This document shows positions 63,501 to 64,000 of a DNA stretch of 64,000 nt, piece after piece. A model generated the notes under the pieces. The model worked only from the letters and a program-made list of their open reading frames with translations, had not been told where the DNA came from and searched no databases. This DNA comes from Acanthaster planci (Eukaryota > Echinodermata > Asteroidea > Valvatida > Acanthasteridae). The number at the start of each line of letters is the position of its first letter. The first letter of the stretch is position 1. Position numbers and translations under genes: made by a program. The stretch is from NCBI RefSeq assembly GCF_001949145.1, contig NW_019091365.1, forward strand, positions 1,406,023-1,470,022, given 5' to 3'.

Positions 63501-63989
63501 CTGCTTAAGCACAAAATTTGCTTAAGCACGAGAAAACCTTGCTAGATATATCAGGTAACCAGCCAAAATGCCAAGTGATGTATATTGTTTGGGGATTGTA
63601 TTTAGCTGTCTTTTGGTTAACATGGCAATCAGATAGAGTTTGAGCTGGTAACCTTTGTTTATTAAGCAAAGTTTTCCCGCTTAAGCAAATTCTGTACTTA
63701 AACAGCTCTATGAAATGAGGCCGTAACAGAGATTGTTTGTTGGTTATAAAAAGCTTCCTCTCTCTTTGCGCATGGAGCCCATTACTTCACAAGGAGCTTG
63801 ATGTCAAAATGTACAAAATGTTTCCATTTGTTATTGGACAGTGTTTGGATATTTTAATGGGGTTGTTCAAGCTAATCAAAATCATTTTTAATTTTCATCT
63901 TCTGAATAATTTTAGAGTGATTTTGGTTTTGTTTTCCAGTGACTGAATCGACAGAGGAAGACAAGAACAAGTTACGTGAAAAGGCCTTT
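12651..63989 (+). CDS. ZZEF1: ZZ-type zinc finger and EF-hand domain protein 1, 53 exon positions, 3' end beyond window
   Basis: Fifty-three coding exon positions join in consistent phase into about 2,180 codons. The order is an N-terminal conserved segment, EF-hand (about residues 116-135), APC10/DOC-like domain (228-420), long helical/beta region, Gln/Glu/Lys-rich exon (1013-1269), CUB-like domain (1296-1449), second long helical region, and two ZZ zinc fingers (about 1942-2043). This order is diagnostic of ZZEF1, which in vertebrates is close to 3,000 residues, so roughly the last quarter lies outside the window. Known from the family: the ZZ fingers bind the histone H3 N-terminus and SUMO, and the protein has been linked to transcriptional co-regulation. 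The start is the second of two adjacent ATGs (12651), with A at -3 and G at +4. Nearly all introns begin GT with a consensus-like donor and end AG. Least certain are the 3' splice site of exon 46 and the donor of exon 37. Confidence 0.95.
13118..13713. repeat. Foldback element with about 120-base inverted arms (intron 1)
   Basis: The left arm, about 13118-13240, and the right arm, about 13591-13713, are reverse complements with scattered mismatches. Both contain AAAGACTCACCAAAAATACC and CTTTCTTAAATGCCAAA in opposite orientation. The inner 350 bases are unique here. The structure resembles a non-autonomous DNA transposon; no target duplication was identified. Confidence 0.8.
13996..14130 (+). 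repeat. Dispersed repeat, second copy at about 41430-41545
   Basis: Shares the pattern TCACTTTCTG-TGGCTGTT-TAA-ATTTTAAGGGAAAA, followed by GCATATG and a TCTTTCC/CTTTCC stretch, with 41430-41545 in the same orientation. The copies are diverged. No boundary signal is seen. Confidence 0.55.
14975..16379 (+). other. ZZEF1 intron 2, nothing recognised
   Basis: AT-rich intron. No extra exon, RNA gene or bounded repeat was found. Confidence 0.5.
16639..17117. repeat. DNA-transposon-like element with short terminal inverted repeats (intron 3)
   Basis: The ends carry AGTCATTTGCAAAAGTTTA and its near-complement TAAATTTTTGCAAATGACT. Nested inside is another inverted pair, GGTCATTAGGGAGACATT (about 16836) against AATGTCTCCCTAATGACC (about 17028). 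No transposase frame is present, so this is a MITE-like remnant. The TIR resembles Tc1/mariner termini, but a TA duplication is not clear. Confidence 0.6.
17752..18450 (+). other. ZZEF1 intron 4, nothing firmly recognised
   Basis: AT-rich. A short stretch near 17785-17840 faintly resembles the end of the foldback element at 63485, but too weakly to annotate. Confidence 0.4.
18523..19192 (+). other. ZZEF1 intron 5, nothing recognised
   Basis: AT-rich intron without recognisable features. Confidence 0.5.
19193..19337 (+). CDS. ZZEF1: ZZEF1 exon 6: EF-hand
   Basis: This exon encodes AFDQFDVDGEGCADVTSMLE followed by a helical stretch ending QTCSLTP (residues 116-163). The candidate calcium loop runs D-V-D-G-E-G-C-A-D-V-T-S. 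Positions 1, 3 and 5 are acidic and Gly is at 6, but position 12, normally Glu, is Ser. Calcium binding may therefore be weak or lost. The vertebrate protein is also atypical at this position. The downstream helix matches the family closely. Phase is 0 in, 1 out. Confidence 0.92.
19338..20250 (+). other. ZZEF1 intron 6, nothing recognised
   Basis: AT-rich intron without a bounded repeat or extra exon. Confidence 0.5.
20251..20954 (+). CDS. ZZEF1: ZZEF1 exons 7-8: linker between EF-hand and DOC domain
   Basis: The exons are 20251-20315 and 20828-20954 (residues 164-227). Exon 7 reads GLVDVYSTNREGIGHHGKRL. Exon 8 begins YIVRNRAPSTSLPF and ends in a Lys/Gln-rich helix. Both align in order with the vertebrate ZZEF1 segment between the EF-hand and the DOC domain. 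The donor of exon 8 is followed within about 50 bases by a SINE B box (21002-21012). Confidence 0.88.
20960..21115 (+). repeat. tRNA-derived SINE fragment beside exon 8 donor
   Basis: A perfect Pol III B box, GGTTCGAGTCC, lies at 21002-21012 and is followed by CACCTGAGTACGCTTGTGGGATTTTC. The SINE at 48646-48850 has the same B box followed by CACCTGAGGAATCTTGTGATTTTT. A tail with CACTGAGTACACAGTGTTATAATACACG is shared with 50165-50280. The tRNA-like head reaches back toward the exon 8 donor at 20955. Confidence 0.7.
21562..24490 (+). CDS. ZZEF1: ZZEF1 exons 9-12: APC10/DOC-like domain
   Basis: The exons are 21562-21661, 22376-22588, 23697-23828 and 24359-24490 (residues 228-420). The domain is a jelly-roll beta-sandwich related to APC10/DOC1. 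Signature motifs are DPSTYWQSNGHARSHWIRL, typical of the DOC ligand edge, then SDQSYMPQEVVVLTG, YVQINIVRCHSDGCDVRIHG and VQDASIIWYF. In APC10 this fold recognises ubiquitin-ligase substrates; in ZZEF1 its ligand is not established. All four exons join in phase (1, 2, 2, 2). Intron 11 (23829-24358) shows nothing recognisable. Confidence 0.95.
21662..22375 (+). other. ZZEF1 intron 9, nothing recognised
   Basis: No coding exon, RNA gene or bounded repeat was identified. Confidence 0.5.
22685..22775 (+). repeat. tRNA-derived SINE-like fragment
   Basis: B box GGTTCAAATCC at 22742-22752, with a weak A-box-like TTGGTTGAAATGC about 55 bases upstream. The rest of intron 10 (to 23696) is AT-rich with no recognised feature. 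Confidence 0.45.
24491..25531 (+). other. ZZEF1 intron 12, contains an unexplained open frame
   Basis: A 166-codon plus-strand open frame (25076-25576) runs through the end of this intron into exon 13 in another frame. Its product (KFNAALVPTLYALSTVVEKA and so on) is not recognised. The near-palindrome CATGCATGCACCTGTGCATG lies near 24905. Confidence 0.4.
25532..28495 (+). CDS. ZZEF1: ZZEF1 exons 13-15: helical region after DOC domain
   Basis: The exons are 25532-25648, 26639-26745 and 28415-28495. Exon 13 reads TALSHMPPLSLAPARLG, matching the vertebrate HMPPLSLSP segment. Exon 14 includes LLELSLARGIVGQVIKAL. Exon 15 is helical and ends AEKMMRKY. The assembly gap lies in the intron between exons 14 and 15. 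Exon 14 ends in phase 1 and exon 15 continues in phase 1 with residues that align across the join, so probably no coding exon is missing in the gap. Confidence 0.88.
26040..26440 (+). repeat. Irregular cluster of a ~25-base motif
   Basis: Variants of GTACCAAACCTGACAAAATC followed by CAACAG recur at about 26055, 26116, 26216, 26335 and 26378, spaced roughly 40-120 bases apart. Some are followed by the complement GTTGGAGT. The array lies in intron 13. It looks like a degenerate minisatellite. Confidence 0.6.
27293..28029. other. Assembly gap (737 N)
   Basis: Run of N inside ZZEF1 intron 14. Flanking exons 14 and 15 join in phase with residues that align across the junction, so the gap probably contains only intron. 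Confidence 0.98.
28496..29209 (+). other. ZZEF1 intron 15, nothing recognised
   Basis: AT-rich. The words TTCACACCTAACCAGTTCA (about 29071) also occur at about 22813 in intron 10, suggesting a short shared repeat. Confidence 0.45.
29210..33086 (+). CDS. ZZEF1: ZZEF1 exons 16-22: second beta-rich region
   Basis: The exons are 29210-29308, 30024-30103, 30336-30391, 30917-31006, 31625-31687, 32516-32678 and 32985-33086 (ending near residue 739). Recognisable stretches are AQFSVTVAGCDGG, VYVTKLQIKVCKGAIGPAAG, FEKYDTWTPNEY, WDEVDIQLDEITLGRYILVK and ELCIRVLHFIVRM. They align in order with vertebrate ZZEF1. The alternation of beta-strand-like segments suggests a further sandwich domain similar to the DOC region, but I cannot assign a named family. 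All phases are consistent. Confidence 0.88.
29583..29970. repeat. MITE-like element with ~45-base inverted ends (intron 16)
   Basis: The left end TGGGGCAAGTTCGATGAAGG and the right end CCTTCATTGAACTTGCCCA are near-complements. The match continues inward through ACCAT-AGTTAAC for about 45 bases. No transposase frame lies inside. A target duplication is not evident. Confidence 0.8.
31007..32515 (+). other. ZZEF1 introns 19 and 20, nothing beyond exon 20
   Basis: Apart from exon 20 (31625-31687) this stretch shows no recognised feature. Confidence 0.5.
33375..33810 (-). repeat. Interspersed repeat, inverted copy of 10597-11035
   Basis: Reverse-complement match to 10597-11035 over about 430 bases with substitutions and small indels. 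It lies in ZZEF1 intron 22. No coding content is recognised. Confidence 0.85.
33811..34536 (+). other. Remainder of ZZEF1 intron 22, nothing recognised
   Basis: AT-rich sequence with no exon or bounded repeat identified. Confidence 0.45.
34537..40648 (+). CDS. ZZEF1: ZZEF1 exons 23-29: helical region
   Basis: The exons are 34537-34640, 36228-36384, 38023-38170, 38436-38506, 39300-39404, 39839-39904 and 40480-40648 (residues about 740-1012). Characteristic stretches are LDMQSLSLDLLSKFYY, TLKLLHASYAHIM, EAAKEAILDGAAVFFPDKEK (the conserved GAAIFFP-type motif) and LVFQSLCHHFGSVDTSGLL. This looks like an all-helical repeat region of unknown function. Introns 24 and 29 carry oppositely oriented copies of one repeat family. 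The donor of exon 29 is 14 bases from a minus-strand SINE B box. Confidence 0.88.
34641..36227 (+). other. ZZEF1 intron 23, nothing recognised
   Basis: A 1.6 kb AT-rich intron. No exon, RNA gene or bounded repeat was identified. Confidence 0.5.
37320..37515 (-). repeat. Repeat family R3, minus-oriented copy (intron 24)
   Basis: Reverse complement of sequence seen at 40755-40990 and 43622-43850. Shared blocks, in the orientation of the other copies, include TTTTCCAACCGGGTTCT, GCACGCATT-GGC and CCCTCTTTTGTTCC. The three copies differ by many substitutions. Confidence 0.8.
40640..40745 (-). repeat. tRNA-derived SINE-like fragment at exon 29 donor
   Basis: On the minus strand a perfect B box GGTTCAAATCC lies at 40673-40663, only 14 bases inside the donor of exon 29 (GTAAGT at 40649). 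A related unit, with B-box-like GGTTCAAACT on the minus strand at 41070-41061, follows at about 41040-41140. Confidence 0.5.
40755..40990 (+). repeat. Repeat family R3, plus copy (intron 29)
   Basis: Same family as 37320-37515 (inverted) and 43622-43850 (direct). It contains AAGTTTTCCAACCAGGTTCT, TTCGGCGTGGATGCGAAGAC and CCCTCTTTTGTTCCTGCTCG. Downstream of it, 41020-41240 holds two further short related units beginning near ACATTAGAGG. Confidence 0.8.
41430..41545 (+). repeat. Dispersed repeat, second copy of 13996-14130
   Basis: Shares CACTTTCTG-TGGCTGTTGTAA-ATTTTAAGGGAAAA with the intron 1 copy, in the same orientation. Confidence 0.55.
42015..42784 (+). CDS. ZZEF1: ZZEF1 exon 30: large Gln/Glu/Lys-rich exon
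   Basis: This 770-base exon is by far the longest in the gene and encodes residues about 1013-1269. It starts with a helical segment (TSMQCTKSVSALNLLHEHLA) and ends with another (RLLELKQQRQKLIDALQHSF) that look like conserved ZZEF1 sequence. Between them lie roughly 190 residues of charged, low-complexity sequence with several glutamine runs of 4-6 residues, many of them CAG-coded. The middle is probably disordered. It may be an expansion within a short ancestral exon; this is inference. Phase is 1 in, 0 out. Confidence 0.88.
43518..43595 (+). CDS. ZZEF1: ZZEF1 exon 31: short helix before CUB-like domain
   Basis: A 78-base exon, phase 0 to 0, reading VILGDMVQVSVAVKQLQELL and on to KE. It links the Gln-rich exon to the CUB-like domain. 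Flanking AG and GTAAGT sites are good and the reading frame is kept on both sides. Confidence 0.85.
43622..43850 (+). repeat. Repeat family R3, second plus copy (intron 31)
   Basis: Contains GAAATTTTCCAACCGGGTTC, TTCGGCGTGCACATGGAGAC and GTACCAAAGGACTGTC, matching the copy at 40755-40990 in the same orientation. Confidence 0.8.
44371..45479 (+). CDS. ZZEF1: ZZEF1 exons 32-34: CUB-like domain
   Basis: The exons are 44371-44555, 44946-45111 and 45368-45479 (residues about 1296-1449). Sequence from KWEVESAHKYPHNQHTIQVF through FRVDFDSRCETELRYDYLEF to the closing SSNNEWGYKFTVTALG has the layout of the CUB-like beta-sandwich found in ZZEF1. It includes the acidic DFDSRCETE and DYLEFTD turns that resemble calcium-binding edges in classical CUB domains. 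The domain here is intracellular, unlike most CUB domains. A further CUB-like copy is expected downstream, beyond this window, from vertebrate ZZEF1. Confidence 0.9.
44650..44805 (-). repeat. tRNA-derived SINE-like fragment (intron 32)
   Basis: On the minus strand an A-box-like TGGTGCAGCAG lies about 30 bases before B box AGTTCAAATCCC (44757-44746). A CACCTGGG tail follows, like the CACCTGAG that follows the B box in the SINE at 48646. Confidence 0.5.
45929..54116 (+). CDS. ZZEF1: ZZEF1 exons 35-43: long helical region
   Basis: The exons are 45929-46080, 46621-46709, 47700-47821, 48311-48390, 50553-50625, 51456-51529, 52145-52246, 53139-53230 and 53952-54116. Motifs include GELWTTLFRGGHEVARLTRS, CQALYHMPSVGGDLVNSAVL, VFAALLWHSQELRD, VREKARFLLQFAGLTKLQKK, RRSDLYTRSKSLESRALKER and FACRFLKASGKPTIFQSDCL. 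They align in order with vertebrate ZZEF1. The donor of exon 37 (ATA|GTAACT, 47821) is weak, but it is the only nearby GT before an in-frame stop and it joins exon 38 in phase. No catalytic motif is seen; a scaffold of helical repeats is the simplest reading. Confidence 0.87.
46081..47699 (+). other. ZZEF1 introns 35 and 36, nothing beyond exon 36
   Basis: Apart from exon 36 (46621-46709), there is an A-rich stretch (46728-46790) and AT-rich sequence. No bounded repeat was identified. Confidence 0.45.
48472..48601. repeat. Near-perfect foldback, about 59-base arms with 12-base loop (intron 38)
   Basis: Left arm 48472-48530, loop 48531-48542, right arm 48543-48601. The inner 36 base pairs have a single mismatch and the outer part a few more. 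The arm sequence (AGGGCAAAACCTGTAATTAA) resembles the SINE tail at about 50240-50280. The foldback therefore looks like two SINE tails in opposite orientation. Confidence 0.88.
48646..48850 (+). repeat. tRNA-derived SINE
   Basis: The tRNA-like head has A box TGGTCGGGTGG (48664-48674) and a perfect B box GGTTCGAGTCC (48709-48719), followed by CACCTGAGGAATCTTGTG and a T-run. The head resembles a tRNA but lacks a complete paired acceptor stem, so it is a SINE and not a tRNA gene. Confidence 0.75.
48855..49186 (+). repeat. 171-base direct tandem duplication
   Basis: Copies begin at 48855 and 49026 and are nearly identical over about 155 bases. I saw one difference, ATTATGCACC against ATTGTGCACC. 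The second copy runs into the tetranucleotide array. Confidence 0.9.
49179..49310 (+). repeat. (ACTG)n array with a repeated spacer
   Basis: Runs of GACA and GACT tetranucleotides are interrupted twice by the same block, ATGTAATGTACTTGCATA. The array is thus a two-level repeat of tetranucleotide run plus spacer. Confidence 0.92.
49350..49735 (+). repeat. Purine-rich degenerate repeat (GGGATGATGG-like)
   Basis: This block is strongly biased to A and G on the plus strand. Variants of GGATGATGGGG, GGAATGATGGGAAGGGGG and AGATGATGGAGGGG recur about every 30-45 bases. Confidence 0.8.
50165..50285 (+). repeat. SINE tail fragment
   Basis: The part CACTGGGAATACAGTGTTATTTAATATACG matches the tail of the SINE at 20960-21115 with mismatches, and AAAACCTGTAATTAA matches the foldback arms at 48472-48601. 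Confidence 0.6.
50626..52144 (+). other. ZZEF1 introns 39 and 40, nothing beyond exon 40
   Basis: Apart from exon 40 (51456-51529) no feature was recognised. Confidence 0.5.
52459..52712. mobile_element. MITE with 43-base terminal inverted repeats and AGTT target duplication (intron 41)
   Basis: The ends read GGGTCATTCCATGAGATTGG inward on the left and the complement of GGGTCCTTCCACGAGGTTGG on the right. The TIRs are about 43 bases with roughly 90% identity, sharing GGGGCACAATTTGTGACGGT. The element is flanked on both sides by AGTT (52455-52458 and 52713-52716), a plausible 4-base target duplication. No open frame lies inside, so it is non-autonomous. Confidence 0.88.
53231..53951 (+). other. 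ZZEF1 intron 42, nothing recognised
   Basis: A 155-codon open frame (53200-53667) overlaps exon 42 in another frame and runs into the intron, with no recognisable product. Confidence 0.45.
54644..55056 (+). CDS. ZZEF1: ZZEF1 exons 44-45
   Basis: The exons are 54644-54769 and 54926-55056. They read HYASGLDGCGLELEARLRGS then FYLLVQSLVEAIENFD, and EEVETGYSCMEACLLHLLDV followed by DLKFLCDIKAPSLLLNISK. Phases are consistent (2 in, 2 then 1 out). The intron after exon 45 carries the degenerate TGTGACT repeat. Confidence 0.87.
55105..55395 (+). repeat. Degenerate TGTGACTGA-type satellite (intron 45)
   Basis: The word TGTGACT or a close variant (ATGACTGA, GTGACTTT, ATGTGACTGA) recurs more than fifteen times in 290 bases at irregular 10-20 base spacing. 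The array is too diverged for a fixed period. Confidence 0.75.
55990..56258 (+). CDS. ZZEF1: ZZEF1 exon 46, 5' boundary uncertain
   Basis: The 3' part (FHDKLPSVADEAEQLEVHRQ through NDIEKQDTLEKRR) is a convincing helical ZZEF1 exon, with a good donor after 56258 in phase 0. The 5' edge must start in phase 1, downstream of an in-frame TAA at 55986-55988. AG at 55988-55989 (exon start 55990) is the best fit because a polypyrimidine-containing acceptor, TATTTCAG, ends nine bases earlier at 55980. An alternative in-phase start is 56020. Using the stronger AG at 55980 would bring the TAA into frame. Confidence 0.7.
56259..57495 (+). other. ZZEF1 intron 46
   Basis: No bounded repeat or further exon copy was found. 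A 17-T run at 57454-57470 precedes exon 47a. Confidence 0.5.
57496..57637 (+). CDS. ZZEF1: ZZEF1 exon 47a: ZZ finger cysteine core, first copy
   Basis: This exon encodes AMHMFIARYCSKLAVIIS, then C-DG-C, ten residues, C-LE-C, five residues, and C-FS-C. These are six of the cysteine ligands of a ZZ zinc finger. It enters in phase 0 from exon 46 and leaves in phase 1 into exon 48 (58611-58662), which supplies the GHRDDH histidine pair completing the finger. This copy is the closer match to vertebrate ZZEF1, which has HMFCARHCTKLAV in this position. It is 142 bases long with a GTAAGC donor. A run of 17 T lies upstream at 57454-57470. It is paired with an alternative copy at 57734-57878. Confidence 0.93.
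57638..57733 (+). promoter_or_regulatory. Pyrimidine-rich 96-base spacer between duplicate exons
   Basis: The spacer is largely C and T, with runs CTTTCTCTCTGTTTTTTTTC and CCTCCCCCGTTTTG and a C8 tract near 57715. This is a strong polypyrimidine tract for copy b and resembles a binding region for PTB-type splicing repressors. Its shortness may also hinder splicing directly from copy a to copy b. A regulatory role is inference. Confidence 0.45.
57734..57878 (+). CDS. ZZEF1: ZZEF1 exon 47b: duplicate ZZ finger exon, predicted mutually exclusive
   Basis: A second copy of the ZZ core exon starts 96 bases after the first ends. It reads AMHMFVARYCSLLPTIYMV, then the same cysteine array (C-x2-C-x10-C-x2-C-x5-C-x2-C). 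About 27 of 47 residues are identical to copy a. It is 145 bases, phase 0 in and 1 out, with a clean AG acceptor behind a long pyrimidine-rich tract and a GTGAGT donor. It therefore fits between exons 46 and 48 exactly as copy a does. If spliced after copy a, it is read in the wrong frame and reaches TAG after ten codons. All zinc ligands are intact, so it looks functional rather than a decayed duplicate. Confidence 0.88.
58611..60250 (+). CDS. ZZEF1: ZZEF1 exons 48-49: end of first ZZ finger and second ZZ finger
   Basis: The exons are 58611-58662 and 60137-60250. Exon 48 reads GGVQVEGHRDDHAMVDF and gives the His residues closing ZZ finger 1. Exon 49 reads YNCDFCHGFIVGTRIHCNIC then EDFDLCYGCHHAQ, a complete set of Cys pairs for ZZ finger 2, matching the vertebrate sequence closely. 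The final histidines of finger 2 come from exon 50 (GHTASHSVEV). Both exons join in phase (1, 2, 2). The intron between them contains a long-hairpin element at 58864-59037. Confidence 0.93.
58864..59037. repeat. Long-hairpin MITE-like element (intron 48)
   Basis: Left arm 58864-58942 and right arm 58959-59037 are near-complements of about 79 bases around a 16-base centre. Shared blocks include GTTGGCCAATC and AATTTGTCGACCC. No coding frame is present. Transcribed within ZZEF1, it would fold into a long hairpin. Confidence 0.85.
60251..61075 (+). other. ZZEF1 intron 49, nothing recognised
   Basis: AT-rich, without recognised exons or bounded repeats. A short inverted word, CTGTGGCTAT (60290) against ATAGCCACAG (60333), is present. 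Confidence 0.45.
61076..63989 (+). CDS. ZZEF1: ZZEF1 exons 50-53: post-ZZ region and acidic linker
   Basis: The exons are 61076-61239, 62302-62403, 62961-63053 and 63940-63989. Exon 50 completes ZZ finger 2 and continues ETYSHNHAWLLFSSLALSLA, a well conserved ZZEF1 helix. Exon 51 is helical (YGHTASKLFQQCIELATKCL). Exons 52 and 53 are Lys/Glu-rich and probably disordered. Exon 53 has a GTAAGC donor 11 bases before the window end, so the gene continues to the right. Phases are 2, 1, 1, 1, ending in 0. Confidence 0.88.
61440..62090 (-). mobile_element. Penelope-like retroelement fragment (C-terminal region and terminal repeat)
   Basis: Minus-strand frames at 62089-61691 read HAHFMDHHIEWDKAELIAST and then, in a shifted frame, MNSRSHGDFSAHRTP. 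Together these resemble the end of the GIY-YIG endonuclease region of Penelope-like elements. Downstream on the minus strand (61560-61440), GAGGACGGCCAG, CTGGCCGAAACGTTGAGT and a CGTTGAG/CTCAACG hairpin are typical of the terminal repeat of these elements. The fragment is frameshifted and lacks the RT. It lies in ZZEF1 intron 50. Confidence 0.6.
63485..63722. repeat. MITE-like element with ~58-base inverted ends (intron 52)
   Basis: The left end GGCCAATTTCATAGAGCTGC and the complement of the right end (GGCCTCATTTCATAGAGCTG) match inward for about 58 bases, including GCTTAAGC words. It is 238 bases with no coding frame. No clear target duplication was seen. Confidence 0.85.
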
Positions 63990-64000
63990 GTAAGCAACTC

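Noticed and set aside
62955-63512. 185-codon minus-strand open frame
   Set aside because: It begins in a MITE end and overlaps ZZEF1 exon 52 antisense; no recognisable domain.

Overview
This is an animal nuclear genome window. It has dozens of short GT-AG exons in long AT-rich introns, tRNA-derived SINEs, foldback elements, and decayed Gypsy, LINE and Penelope-like retroelements. The protein match, the frequent TACATGTA-type sequence and the transposon mix suggest a marine invertebrate deuterostome. An echinoderm such as a sea star is my best guess, but I cannot exclude a hemichordate or cephalochordate.

Layout. Positions 1-3800 hold a GC-rich promoter-like island at about 1600-1860. On the minus strand beside it is a plausible first coding exon (1569-1584) of a gene that would run off the left edge. 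Positions 3841-7914 are a decayed minus-strand Gypsy-type LTR retrotransposon, and 8270-10590 are a decayed minus-strand LINE. A repeat at 10597-11035 has an inverted copy at 33375-33810.

From 12651 to the right edge the window is one large plus-strand gene, recognised as ZZEF1 (ZZ-type zinc finger and EF-hand domain protein 1). I could chain 53 coding exon positions with consistent splice phases through about 2,180 codons; the 3' end lies beyond the window. Domain order is: short acidic Ser-rich N-terminus with a possible N-myristoylation signal, conserved N-terminal helix region, EF-hand, APC10/DOC-like beta-sandwich, a long uncharacterised helical and beta region, a Gln/Glu/Lys-rich exon, a CUB-like domain, another long helical region, tandem ZZ zinc fingers, and the start of an acidic linker. 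An assembly gap (27293-28029) lies inside one intron, and the flanking exons join in phase.

The most interesting observation is a tandemly duplicated exon encoding the cysteine core of the first ZZ finger (57496-57637 and 57734-57878). Both copies enter in phase 0 and leave in phase 1, both keep all six cysteines with identical spacing, and they are 96 bases apart. Joining both gives an in-frame stop after ten codons, and skipping both also shifts the frame. Only one can be used per productive transcript, which predicts mutually exclusive splicing that swaps the ligand-binding half of the ZZ reader domain.

The introns carry several foldback or MITE-like elements (one with a clear 4-base target duplication), tRNA-derived SINEs (two very close to splice donors), degenerate satellites, and a Penelope-like fragment with a hammerhead-ribozyme-like core. 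One repeat family occurs in opposite orientations on either side of exons 25-29, an arrangement that could favour back-splicing.
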